Assembly (NCBI GenBank): GCA_021771915.1
Contig: JAETNY010000001.1
Span: 62,001-126,000, forward strand
Source: Bacillota bacterium
GTDB lineage: Bacteria; Bacillota; Dehalobacteriia; UBA4068; UBA4997
Direction: 5' to 3'
DNA length: 64,000 nt
Part shown: piece by piece, positions 1 through 7,976 of the stretch
Position numbering within the stretch: position 1 is the stretch's first letter
How the letters are laid out: the number at the start of each line of letters is the position of its first letter
Notes under the pieces: generated by a model
Databases searched by the model: none
The model's input: only the letters and a program-made list of their open reading frames with translations
Told to the model about the DNA's origin: nothing
Made by a program: the position numbers and the translations under genes

Positions 1-13
1 AAGAGCGGAAATT

Positions 14-1033
14 ATGATTATTACCATGAAGCGCGGCGCTTCGCCTGAGGAAACGCAGCGTCTGATTAATAGTATTGAGAGCCAGGGGCTGGAGATGCAT
101 TTGATTTCTGGTACCAGCCTGAATGTTTTTGGCGTGGTGGGCGATACCACGATATTAGATGAAAAGAAAATTTACGGTTTTTCCGGCGTGCAGGAGGTTA
201 CGCGCATTGCCGCGCCCTATAAGCTGGCTAATCGTATTTTTCACCCGGAGGATACAGTGGTGGAGGTTGGCGGCCTGAAGATTGGCGGCCATGAAAAAAT
301 TGTGGTGATTGCCGGCCCCTGCTCTGTGGAGGAGGAGGACTCTCTGCTGGCTTCAGCGGCGGCGGTGAAGCGTGCCGGGGCGGATATGCTGCGCGGCGGC
401 GCTTATAAACCGCGCACCTCTCCTTATGCTTTTCAGGGGCGTGGTGCGGAGGGTCTGCATACCCTTTGCAACGCCCGGGAGCAGTTTGATATGCCTATTG
501 TTACTGAGTTGATGAGCATTGAAAAGCTGGACGAGTTTTTAGAGTTCGGTGTGGATATGATTCAGATTGGCGCGCGCAGTATGCAGAATTTTGATTTGCT
601 GAAGGCGGTTGGGCGCACGCAGACCCCGATTTTGCTGAAGCGAGGACTTAGCAATACTATCGAGGAATGGTTGATGGCCGCTGAGTATATCATGAGCGAA
701 GGCAATGAAAATGTTGTGCTTTGTGAGCGCGGTATTCGCACCTTTGAAAAATATACGCGCAACACACTGGATTTGAGCGTTATTCCGATTGTTAAGGAGC
801 ACAGTCATTTGCCGATTATCATTGACCCCAGCCACGGCACCGGCCACCGTCAGTTGGTGGAGGCGATGTCTTTGGCGGCTGTGGCGGCCGGCGCGGACGG
901 GTTGATTATTGAGGCGCATCATGACCCGGAGGCGGCCTGGTCAGACGGCGCGCAGACGGTTGCGCCGGAGCAGCTGCAACAGATTGTTGCAAAGGGCAAG
1001 GCCATTGCCCACGTGATTGGCAGGCAGATGTGA
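14..1033 (+). CDS. aroF: 3-deoxy-7-phosphoheptulonate (DAHP) synthase
   Basis: Condenses phosphoenolpyruvate and erythrose 4-phosphate in the first step of the shikimate pathway. The 339-aa protein has the layout of the type I-beta family: a small N-terminal ferredoxin-like regulatory domain (about residues 1-70), then a TIM barrel containing GPCSVE near residue 101, PRTSPYAFQG near 132, LKRGL near 209 and DPSHGTGHR near 272, all typical of the active site. The N-terminal domain is often the feedback site in this family; which amino acid acts here cannot be read. The ATG at 14 has only a weak GCGGAA upstream, and the promoter lies outside the window. The stop codon overlaps the start of aroA (TGATG), so translation is probably coupled. 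Confidence 0.95.
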   Translation: MIITMKRGASPEETQRLINSIESQGLEMHLISGTSLNVFGVVGDTTILDEKKIYGFSGVQEVTRIAAPYKLANRIFHPEDTVVEVGGLKIGGHEKIVVIAGPCSVEEEDSLLASAAAVKRAGADMLRGGAYKPRTSPYAFQGRGAEGLHTLCNAREQFDMPIVTELMSIEKLDEFLEFGVDMIQIGARSMQNFDLLKAVGRTQTPILLKRGLSNTIEEWLMAAEYIMSEGNENVVLCERGIRTFEKYTRNTLDLSVIPIVKEHSHLPIIIDPSHGTGHRQLVEAMSLAAVAAGADGLIIEAHHDPEAAWSDGAQTVAPEQLQQIVAKGKAIAHVIGRQM

Positions 1034-2352
1034 TGCGGACGGTTAAAGTTTATCCGGGACTGGCCAAAGGCACGGTGTGGGTGCCGCCCAGCAAGAGTCT
1101 GGCGCATCGGGCGGTAATCTGCGCGGCGCTGGCGGACGGAGAAAGCCGTCTGACGGGTTTGCATGCGGAAAATTTATCTGATGATATTCGCGTTACCATT
1201 GCCGCTATGCATAAGTTGGGTGCTGATATCCATTTTGACGGTGATGAGTTGGTAGTTCGGGGCGGTCGGCTGGCTTTGTCTGGTGATGAAGTTTGGGAAA
1301 TTGACTGTGGCGAGAGCGGCTCCACCCTGCGCTTTTTAATACCGATTGTGTCGCTGCTGGGTTTGCCGGTGTTGCTGACAGGGCGTGGTCGTTTGCCGCA
1401 GCGTCCGCAGACGGTTTATCAGCAGATTTTTGCTGAGCAGGATTTGTGTTTTATGCCAACTCCGGCGCAAAATGGCTGGCTGGTGCGCGGTCCTTTGCAC
1501 GCTGGTGATTTTCATTTGCGCGGCGACGTCAGTTCGCAGTTTATTTCCGGTCTGTTGTTTGCGCTGCCTCTGTTGGAGAGCGACTCCTGCCTGCATATTG
1601 AGCCGCCGTTCGAATCGCGTTCTTATGTGCAGCTGACGCTGGCCATGTTGCGCAAGTTTGGCGTTCATGCGGAATGGCTGGACGATTATACTCTGCGAAT
1701 TCCCGGCGCGCAGTTTTATCAGCCCTGTCAGGCTGCGGTTGAGGGCGATTTTTCTCAGCTGGCTTTTTTTGCAGTTTTGGCTACGATTAGCGCCCAGCCG
1801 GAGGGACTGCAAATTATGGGGGTTGACCCTCACTCTGCGCAGGGGGACCGGCGTATTATTGAGATTATTCGAGAAATGGGCGGCGATGTTGAAGAATTGT
1901 CGGACGGTTATCTGATAAGGCCGGCCGCTTTGCAGGCGGCGCAAATTGATTTGACGGACTGTCCGGATTTGGGGCCGGTTTTGGCGGTTTTGGTGGCACA
2001 GGCCGAGGGCGAAAGCCGGCTTTATAACGCCGGGCGTTTGCGTATCAAGGAGAGCGACCGCATTGCTGATGTGGAAACGGAGTTGAAACGCTGCGGCGTG
2101 GTTATGCACAGTACCGCAGACGAAATGTTTATCACCGGTTTGTCTGCCGGCGAAAAGTTGCCGGGCGGTGTTTGTTGTCAGGCACATAACGATCATCGTA
2201 TTGTCATGGCGTTGGCGGTTTTGGCGACGGCCTGCCAACAGCCGCTGGAAATTGTTGGTGCGGAGGCGGTTAATAAATCATATCCCAACTTTTTTGCGGA
2301 TTTACAGCAGAATTTGGGTATAAATGCGGAGGTTGCTGATGAATTGGCATGA
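1033..2352 (+). CDS. aroA: 3-phosphoshikimate 1-carboxyvinyltransferase (EPSP synthase)
   Basis: Transfers the enolpyruvyl group of PEP to shikimate 3-phosphate. The 439-aa protein has family landmarks: SKSLAHRA near residue 21 (substrate-binding Lys/Ser), CGESGSTLRF near 97, KESDRI near 338 and NDHRIVMALAV near 388. The ATG at 1033 overlaps the aroF stop. A GTG three bases upstream (1030) is in frame, but the stop-start overlap argues for the ATG. Second gene of an aroF-aroA-tyrA operon. Length is normal for the family. Confidence 0.95.
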   Translation: MRTVKVYPGLAKGTVWVPPSKSLAHRAVICAALADGESRLTGLHAENLSDDIRVTIAAMHKLGADIHFDGDELVVRGGRLALSGDEVWEIDCGESGSTLRFLIPIVSLLGLPVLLTGRGRLPQRPQTVYQQIFAEQDLCFMPTPAQNGWLVRGPLHAGDFHLRGDVSSQFISGLLFALPLLESDSCLHIEPPFESRSYVQLTLAMLRKFGVHAEWLDDYTLRIPGAQFYQPCQAAVEGDFSQLAFFAVLATISAQPEGLQIMGVDPHSAQGDRRIIEIIREMGGDVEELSDGYLIRPAALQAAQIDLTDCPDLGPVLAVLVAQAEGESRLYNAGRLRIKESDRIADVETELKRCGVVMHSTADEMFITGLSAGEKLPGGVCCQAHNDHRIVMALAVLATACQQPLEIVGAEAVNKSYPNFFADLQQNLGINAEVADELA

Positions 2353-3202
2353 CAAAAACGCGCGGATTGTGATTGTTGGCGTTGGTCTGATTGGCGGTTC
2401 CTATGCTATGGGGTTGACCAGGCAGGGATACCGGGTTTGCGCGATTGATACCAATGCGCAAAGCATTGAATTTGGCTTGCAGCAGGGTCTTTTTGCCGAG
2501 GGTAGCACGGAACCGCGGCCGGAATTACTGGCGCATGCGGATTTGTTGATAATGGGGCTTTATCCAACAGTTATGCTGGACTGGCTGCGCGCTAATCAAC
2601 AACACCTGCGCCCCGGCACGCTGATAACCGACGTTAGCGGTGTTAAGAGCAATATTGTTGATGTGGCGCAGGCTTTTCTGCGGCCGGATTTGGAATTTTG
2701 CGCCAGTCACCCAATGGCTGGCAAGGAGAGCAGCGGTATTCAAAATTCGGATTGCCGTATTTTTGTGGACGCTAATTTTATTATCACGCCAACGGAGCGC
2801 AATACACCGGAGGGTATTGCCGCGGTGCGTCAACTGGCGGAAATTCTGCATTTTAAGACCATTCGGCAGTTGGATATCCATGCGCATGACCACATGATTG
2901 GTTTTCTTTCTCAGCTGACGCATGCTATTGCTGTCAGCCTGATGACCTGCAATGATGATGCTGAATTGGCTGATTTTACCGGCGATTCTTTCCGCGATTT
3001 GACACGTATTGCCAAAATTAATGACGTGATGTGGTCAGAATTGTTTCTGCTGAACCGGGATATTCTGCTGGATAATATTGATTGCTTTAGTGCGGAATTG
3101 CAGCGCCTGCGCCAGTTTTTGCAGGAAAATGACCGTGAGGGTCTGCAACAACTGTTCCGCAAATCAACAGCACGCCGTCTGCAATTTGACGCGAATAAAT
3201 AA
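2339..3202 (+). CDS. tyrA: prephenate dehydrogenase
   Basis: Oxidatively decarboxylates prephenate to 4-hydroxyphenylpyruvate for tyrosine synthesis. The N-terminal Rossmann fold is marked by VGVGLIGGS at about residues 10-18; HPMAGKESSG near 126 and the histidine of QLTHAIA near 197 match the dehydrogenase active site. At 287 aa it lacks the C-terminal ACT domain found in longer Bacillota TyrA proteins, so feedback control may rest on AroF. The ATG at 2339 was chosen over the in-frame ATG at 2324 because GCGGAGG sits 6 bases before it. The gene overlaps the end of aroA and is followed by a hairpin terminator. Confidence 0.93.
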   Translation: MNWHDKNARIVIVGVGLIGGSYAMGLTRQGYRVCAIDTNAQSIEFGLQQGLFAEGSTEPRPELLAHADLLIMGLYPTVMLDWLRANQQHLRPGTLITDVSGVKSNIVDVAQAFLRPDLEFCASHPMAGKESSGIQNSDCRIFVDANFIITPTERNTPEGIAAVRQLAEILHFKTIRQLDIHAHDHMIGFLSQLTHAIAVSLMTCNDDAELADFTGDSFRDLTRIAKINDVMWSELFLLNRDILLDNIDCFSAELQRLRQFLQENDREGLQQLFRKSTARRLQFDANK

Positions 3203-3207
3203 TATTT

Positions 3208-3242
3208 AAAAGCCGTCGTTACCATGAAAAACGACGGCTTTT
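3208..3242. terminator. bidirectional terminator between tyrA and the padR gene
   Basis: Perfect 13-bp stem (AAAAGCCGTCGTT and its complement) with a 9-nt loop, giving T-runs on both strands. It lies between the convergent tyrA and padR-family genes and can serve both. Confidence 0.9.
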
Positions 3243-3244
3243 GG

Positions 3245-3547
3245 CTATTCTATGCCCATTTCGGTCAGGGTTTGGCGCAGCCGGCGCCATTCGGCCAGCT
3301 GCTTGCCTAGTTGTAGCTGTCCCTGAGGCGTCAGGCGGTAATATTTGCGCGCCGGCCCCTCGGAGGTCTGCCCGGTGTAGCTTTCGGTATAACTTTGTTT
3401 GCACAGACTGCGCAGTTGCGCATAGATAGCGCTTTCCTGCGTATCGGGAAAGGCGGTATGCAGGCGGCGCAATATTTCATAGCCATACATATCTTCGGTT
3501 GATAAAAGCTTCAACAGGCATAATTCAATAATATCTTTTTTTAACAT
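3245..3547 (-). CDS. PadR-family transcriptional regulator
   Basis: A 100-aa winged-helix repressor of the short PadR type. The N-terminal KKDIIELCLLKLL helix, the YGYEILRRL recognition region and the wing with EGPARKYYRLTPQG are characteristic. The start is the ATG at 3547, with CAGGAG about 13 bases upstream; a longer reading from GTG 3577 has no clear SD. It lies downstream of a gene for a DUF1700-like membrane protein, the reverse of the common PadR-then-membrane-protein order. It probably autoregulates through the palindrome at 4517-4538. The inducer is unknown. Confidence 0.88.
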   Translation of the reverse strand: MLKKDIIELCLLKLLSTEDMYGYEILRRLHTAFPDTQESAIYAQLRSLCKQSYTESYTGQTSEGPARKYYRLTPQGQLQLGKQLAEWRRLRQTLTEMGIE

Positions 3548-3661
3548 AATACTCTGATTGCTCCTGTAAACAAGCACTGTGTTTATTATTTGGCGGTGTT
3601 TAAAATATTCCAGTTCTTTGAAAGGCTTATCAGGCCGATAGGGTCTGAAAAATCCATGTAG

Positions 3662-4438
3662 TTAAAACAGTATCTTCAGGCTGGCGGCCAGACCGCAGAA
3701 CAGGGGAAGAAAATAACTGCGCAGTTCTGCTGCCAGATTAGTCAGCTGGTCAGGGACTATATCCATGCTGGTTATAACTCCCATATAAATCATTATGCCA
3801 AACAGCATGGTAACGCTAAGCGTATAAACGGCCAGCCAGTGGCTGCTGAGCAGGCGGCAGAACACCAGACCAAGCAGAGAGAACAATGCGCTGATAGTGG
3901 CTAAAAACAACATATAGTTGAAAATCATGCGGCCGGTTAGCCACATGGCGCTTCCCTGCGTTCCTTCATACAACCAATAACAGGCCAGACCGCCGGCCAG
4001 AGCGTTGCCAGCGATAAAGAGCGCGCAAATGATAAGCAGTCCGGTTGGGCGCTGGCAATCCGGGAACTGGCGTTTGCAGCGGTGCGCCCAGAAAAGCGCC
4101 AGCGGCAGGCTTAACCAGAACAGAAATTTGGTTAGCGCAGTAGGAGTAGTATAATTACTGAACCATTGTATGACGTGGTCCAGAAAATAAAAGGCCGGCA
4201 CCAGAGGGCAGAGCAGCAGCAAGGCAAATATCAGCAGCCATTTGCGATATTCCTGCTTATTTTGCAGGGAACGCGCCAGCTGCCAAGGTTTATCCTCCTG
4301 CACCAAAAAGCTTTCCCCATTTTGGTCAGCCTGTTGCTGCATTTCCAGATAATCGGCATAAACCTCTTTGGCTTCATCGGGCGGCAAAAACCAGCGCAAC
4401 GCGTAGTTAAATTTCTGAAAAAAAATTGACTTATCCAT
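3662..4438 (-). CDS. multipass membrane protein of a PadR-linked (DUF1700-like) type
   Basis: A 258-aa protein with a cytoplasmic N-terminal region of about 65 residues followed by five or six hydrophobic segments. The N-terminus (about 75 residues) resembles the DUF1700/HAAS-type segment found in proteins encoded next to PadR regulators; this is a similarity of layout, not a confirmed family match. GAGGAGG precedes the ATG at 4438. It is the first gene of the operon and is separated from padR by 114 bp. Function is unknown; partners of PadR in such pairs are usually linked to envelope stress or export. Confidence 0.6.
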   Translation of the reverse strand: MDKSIFFQKFNYALRWFLPPDEAKEVYADYLEMQQQADQNGESFLVQEDKPWQLARSLQNKQEYRKWLLIFALLLLCPLVPAFYFLDHVIQWFSNYTTPTALTKFLFWLSLPLALFWAHRCKRQFPDCQRPTGLLIICALFIAGNALAGGLACYWLYEGTQGSAMWLTGRMIFNYMLFLATISALFSLLGLVFCRLLSSHWLAVYTLSVTMLFGIMIYMGVITSMDIVPDQLTNLAAELRSYFLPLFCGLAASLKILF

Positions 4439-4515
4439 GATTTGCCATACCTCCTCAAGGCAGATATTTTCAGTCTGTTAACTATTGTAAAAAATATAGT
4501 AGTTAAGTTGAACTT

Positions 4516-4544
4516 ATTTTAACATACTACTGTTAAAAATGCAA
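4516..4544 (-). promoter_or_regulatory. sigma-A-type promoter of the membrane protein-padR operon
   Basis: On the minus strand TTGCAT and TAAAAT are separated by exactly 17 bp, about 70 bp upstream of the ATG at 4438. The spacer and -10 box coincide with a perfect palindrome (4517-4538), which suggests repression by steric block. Confidence 0.7.
4517..4538. promoter_or_regulatory. probable PadR operator palindrome
   Basis: Perfect inverted repeat TTTTAACA-N6-TGTTAAAA lying over the spacer and -10 box of the operon promoter. A second inverted pair, TTAACTATTG at 4478-4487 and CAATAGTTAA at 4542-4551, encloses it, and ATAGTAGTTAA lies at 4496-4506. Binding by the PadR protein is inferred from position. 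Confidence 0.65.
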
Positions 4545-4590
4545 TAGTTAAGGCGAAAAAATTTTGCCGGTTTCTTATATTATTAAAATA

Positions 4591-4620
4591 AACGCCGTCA
4601 TTTTTTTAAATGACGGCGTT
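4591..4620 (-). terminator. terminator of the SLH peptidase gene
   Basis: 13-bp perfect stem AACGCCGTCATTT with a 4-nt T loop, beginning 5 bp after the stop codon at 4625. The following minus-strand bases are TATTTTAATA, a modest T tail. Confidence 0.8.
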
Positions 4621-4624
4621 CGGT

Positions 4625-6949
4625 TTATTCCATATCCAGATATTTGCTTAGAAGCGTAACCATTTCCGCTCGGGTGGCGGTGTTTTTTGGTTGTAACATA
4701 TTTTGCTCATTGCCGGTAATTAAACCGCTTGCCAGCGCCCAGGCCATTGGCTCGGCAGCCCAGTCAGAAATTTGCGTCTGGTCTGCATAGCTGGCCAGAC
4801 GGCTTTGTATCGTCATGGCGTCTATGGCGGCCGGCTCGGCGTTGGAGGTCTGCGCCTTTTTCAGGCGATAAAACATGGTTATTAATTCCTCTCGGGTTAA
4901 AGGTTCTCCGCCGGCCAGGCGGTTGCCGTCCACGCCGCTTATAAGTTCAATGGCGGCGGCCCAGTTGGCGGCTTCGGCGTACCAGGCTTCTGCCGGCACG
5001 TCGGTAAAATTAGCCGCTTCCACCGGCATAGACTTGTTGGCAAAGCGCCGCCAGAGAATATTTATTGCTTCAGCACGGTTTATAGCGGCGTTTGGTTGTA
5101 AACTGCCCTGTTCGTCACAGTGGAGCAGGCCAAGGCCGGCCGCATAAAGCAAATCATCTTTGGCCCAATGTTGGTTTACTTGCTCAATCTGCTCAATATT
5201 GCAAATTTCCCGGTAAACATAGTTTTCCAGTTTATCGACCAGCTGATTAAGCTCATCGGGATTGAAAACATCAGCAAAGCCGGCTTCGGCAAAGAAATCA
5301 CGATAAGTGTAACTTTCGTGGTTGGCCACCATCTCAAGATATTTATTAGCCGCCTGCTCAAAATCGTTGTCCGCTCGTATCAGCAGTTCCATCGCAGAAA
5401 ATGCGGACGTGGCATAGCTGATATAATAGAAAGGCTGGATAAAGGTATGGGGCGTGGTTACCCAGTTATAGGCTTCATCGTCCTCATGCGCGTAAACCGA
5501 GCCATACTGAACCGACAAATCATGATAAAGCACATTGATATCATGCACAGTTGGTTGTTCCATTTGATAAACTTTTTGTTGGAACTCATCAAAAAGGCAA
5601 CCCTGCACAATGCCGCTTAACAAATCCTGCACAACATTAATGCGATAAGTGTCGCCATATTGCTCACCAAAAATATCATCAGCAAAATTCAGGAAAAGCA
5701 TTTCCATGCCATTGGCAAAAAACTCGTTTACGTCGTGAGCAATATCTTCCTGTTGATACATATAATAAGCAAAATGACCAAATTCGTGTAAAAATGAAGT
5801 AAAATCATAAACTGTGCCGCTTTGAGCACCGTTAAAAATCATCGCCAGATTATAATGTGGGATATAGGTTGTGAAAGCCACATGCAGTTTCTTTTCATTA
5901 TAATTGATATCCAGCAAATCCTTAAGCCGCAGATAGGCCAGGGCATTAGCATATTCGTCAGAAATCTCCGGCATATAGGTGGCGGCGGTGTTCAGAACTA
6001 CCAGCTGATTGCGGAAATCATAAAGGGCGTTAAGTTCCTGCTGGTTAAAATCCGGGTTGTTCAGCGCATATTGTTGCACCTGCAAATATAGCGGCACAAC
6101 CTTTTCCTTAACAATGGCGTAAAGCTGGCGCGCATCAGTTGGGGTATAATCACGGCCATAATTCAGCGCATAGGTATAATCAGCATAGTTAGCATAGCCC
6201 TGACTGCGCGCATAGGCGTTGCAGGCCGGCACCGCGTCAACCAGCACGGCGGCTACTGCCTGATTGCGGTTGCGCACCAGCTGTAAATATACCTCCATAT
6301 AATCCTCATCGGGCAGGCTGTTAACATTGTCAAAGGAGTAGGTTTGCCCTCGCCATTCCACCGTATAATCGGCCTCCATAGCGTTCCAATAGGCGCTGAC
6401 CATACTGTTTATTTTGTTCAGTTGCTCAGTAACCTCTGACGTTGTTTGTTCTGTATCCAACATGGCGCGTATACGCTCCTGTGGCAGCAGGCTGTCAAAC
6501 ATTTCCCGGTTATCTGATTGCAGCATGGTGCGCCAGGTGTTCTCATAAGCCTGGCCGGCCTCAGCGGCCAATTCCTGCCATTGATTATAAATTGCTTCAT
6601 ATTTTGCCGTATCAGTGTAATAGGCAAAATTAGCCAGACTAACCTGCGCCATAATATTGCTGTATTCTCGGTTGAAGCGCATTAACGCCTTAATCAACTC
6701 CGTTTGGTTGTGGATTTGGTTCATGGCCAGAACCTGGTCCTGCAAGATATAAAAGCGCGTTAAGTCGGGCTCGTTCAGTTGCAGCTGGCCGCGGCTGGGG
6801 CCGTCTTGCAGCGGCGCAAAATAGTTTGTTTCGCGTGCCAGCGCCTGTTGGTCGGTCGGTATATAAAGGCCGGCGGTAAACAGCAGCGCCAGCAACAGGC
6901 CAAAGGCCGCTAACTGCCGTGGCAAGCGTTGTTTGAAAAATCTTTGCAT
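4625..6949 (-). CDS. secreted M3-family (oligoendopeptidase F-like) metallopeptidase with C-terminal SLH domains
   Basis: A 774-aa exported zinc peptidase. Residues 1-38 form a signal peptide (basic start, LLLALLFTAGLY core, cleavage likely after QALA). The catalytic region carries HEFGH near residue 388, the HExxH zinc motif, with the downstream acidic region VNEFFANGMEML that supplies the third ligand in M3 enzymes. From about residue 610 there are two clear SLH repeats and possibly a first partial one, rich in NRAEAI..LWRRF and TRAEMVTLL, which anchor proteins to secondary cell-wall polymers. AAGGAG precedes the ATG. Most M3 peptidases are cytoplasmic, so surface location is unusual. Probable role: trimming extracellular oligopeptides for uptake or wall turnover. 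It is transcribed alone from an extended -10 promoter. Confidence 0.88.
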   Translation of the reverse strand: MQRFFKQRLPRQLAAFGLLLALLFTAGLYIPTDQQALARETNYFAPLQDGPSRGQLQLNEPDLTRFYILQDQVLAMNQIHNQTELIKALMRFNREYSNIMAQVSLANFAYYTDTAKYEAIYNQWQELAAEAGQAYENTWRTMLQSDNREMFDSLLPQERIRAMLDTEQTTSEVTEQLNKINSMVSAYWNAMEADYTVEWRGQTYSFDNVNSLPDEDYMEVYLQLVRNRNQAVAAVLVDAVPACNAYARSQGYANYADYTYALNYGRDYTPTDARQLYAIVKEKVVPLYLQVQQYALNNPDFNQQELNALYDFRNQLVVLNTAATYMPEISDEYANALAYLRLKDLLDINYNEKKLHVAFTTYIPHYNLAMIFNGAQSGTVYDFTSFLHEFGHFAYYMYQQEDIAHDVNEFFANGMEMLFLNFADDIFGEQYGDTYRINVVQDLLSGIVQGCLFDEFQQKVYQMEQPTVHDINVLYHDLSVQYGSVYAHEDDEAYNWVTTPHTFIQPFYYISYATSAFSAMELLIRADNDFEQAANKYLEMVANHESYTYRDFFAEAGFADVFNPDELNQLVDKLENYVYREICNIEQIEQVNQHWAKDDLLYAAGLGLLHCDEQGSLQPNAAINRAEAINILWRRFANKSMPVEAANFTDVPAEAWYAEAANWAAAIELISGVDGNRLAGGEPLTREELITMFYRLKKAQTSNAEPAAIDAMTIQSRLASYADQTQISDWAAEPMAWALASGLITGNEQNMLQPKNTATRAEMVTLLSKYLDME

Positions 6950-6991
6950 AAAATCTCCTTTGTTATAAACTGTTTTAACACAACTACCTAT

Positions 6992-7000
6992 ATTATATCA
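6992..7000 (-). promoter_or_regulatory. extended -10 promoter of the SLH peptidase gene
   Basis: On the minus strand TGATATAAT, an extended -10 element, lies about 43 bp before the ATG at 6949. No good -35 is visible (TTTATT at the right distance). Confidence 0.5.
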
Positions 7001-7027
7001 CATTTTGAGCAGATAATAAAGGCAATT

Positions 7028-7960
7028 TTAATACAAAATAAACACTAAAAGCGGAATTGTCAGCACGGAAAAGATGGTGCTGAAGAAAATGCCCTGGGCT
7101 ACCAGTTTGTTATTGCCGCCGTATTCAATGGAGAGCATTGTGGCGTTGGTGGCTACTGGCACCGAGGAAAGCACTACCAGCACTTTGCCCAACAGAGAGT
7201 TTGCCTCAAAGCCCGGCAGCAGTTGCAGCAGCAGGAAAACAAGCAACGGCATGGCCAGCAGCTTAACGGCGGTAAAGATATAAACGCGCCATTCATCAAA
7301 AAGCTCGCGCAGAGGCATTTCGGCAATGGTGCAGCCCAAAATCAGCATCGCCATTGGCGTAGTAGCATCGCCCATGGTGAAAAGGGCTGTGTTGACCACG
7401 GTTGGCAGCTTGATATGCAGGAAAAACAGTACCAGCGTCAGCGCGGAGGAAATCAGTGGCATGTTAATCAGCTTGCGCCAGGAAAAACTGCCGGCGGTTT
7501 CACTGCCATCGGTTATCAGCTTAATGCCGTAAGAGAAAACCAGCAAGTTGAACACGATGTTCATAATCACGGCATAAACCAAAGCCTTCGCGCCGAAAAT
7601 GGCGGTAATCACAGGAAAGCCCATAAAACCAATATTGCCGAATATAATCATGTATTGGTAGGTGCCCCAATCCTGTCGGGGCAGGCGCATCAGACGCACA
7701 TAAATTACGGCCAGCGCCGTATAGAACAGATAAATCAGGCAGGAAAGGCCAAAGGCCGCGCCCACTTCGCCGTTGGTTAATTCCGCGCCCTCCATGGCAA
7801 AAGATGTAATAATCTGTGCCGGCAGTGTGACATTCAGCACAACCTTGGAAAGGCTGGCGTTTACATGTTCGTCCAACAGGTTCTGGCGTCTGGCCAGATA
7901 ACCGAGTATCATCATTAAAAGCAGCATTAACATCTGCCCTAATATTGTTGAAAAATCCAT
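7028..7960 (-). CDS. AEC (auxin efflux carrier) family transporter
   Basis: A 310-aa integral membrane protein with about ten hydrophobic segments in two halves. N-terminal GYLARRQNLLDE and LSKVVLNVTLPAQI, followed by FGNIGFMGFPVI, are typical of bacterial AEC transporters (malonate, malate or amino acid permease-like). AAAGGAC lies upstream of the ATG. It begins 16 bp after the stop of the GltD-like oxidoreductase and is probably cotranscribed with it, suggesting an organic acid or amino acid substrate linked to that enzyme. The substrate cannot be read from sequence. Confidence 0.85.
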   Translation of the reverse strand: MDFSTILGQMLMLLLMMILGYLARRQNLLDEHVNASLSKVVLNVTLPAQIITSFAMEGAELTNGEVGAAFGLSCLIYLFYTALAVIYVRLMRLPRQDWGTYQYMIIFGNIGFMGFPVITAIFGAKALVYAVIMNIVFNLLVFSYGIKLITDGSETAGSFSWRKLINMPLISSALTLVLFFLHIKLPTVVNTALFTMGDATTPMAMLILGCTIAEMPLRELFDEWRVYIFTAVKLLAMPLLVFLLLQLLPGFEANSLLGKVLVVLSSVPVATNATMLSIEYGGNNKLVAQGIFFSTIFSVLTIPLLVFILY

Positions 7961-7976
7961 ATTTTTTTGTCCTTTT

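Noticed and set aside
1336-2238. 300-codon ORF antisense to aroA
   Set aside because: Lies wholly inside a well-supported gene, no SD, composition typical of a reverse-frame shadow.
7223-7780. 185-codon ORF antisense to the AEC transporter gene
   Set aside because: His/Gln-rich translation typical of the reverse strand of a membrane protein gene; no SD.
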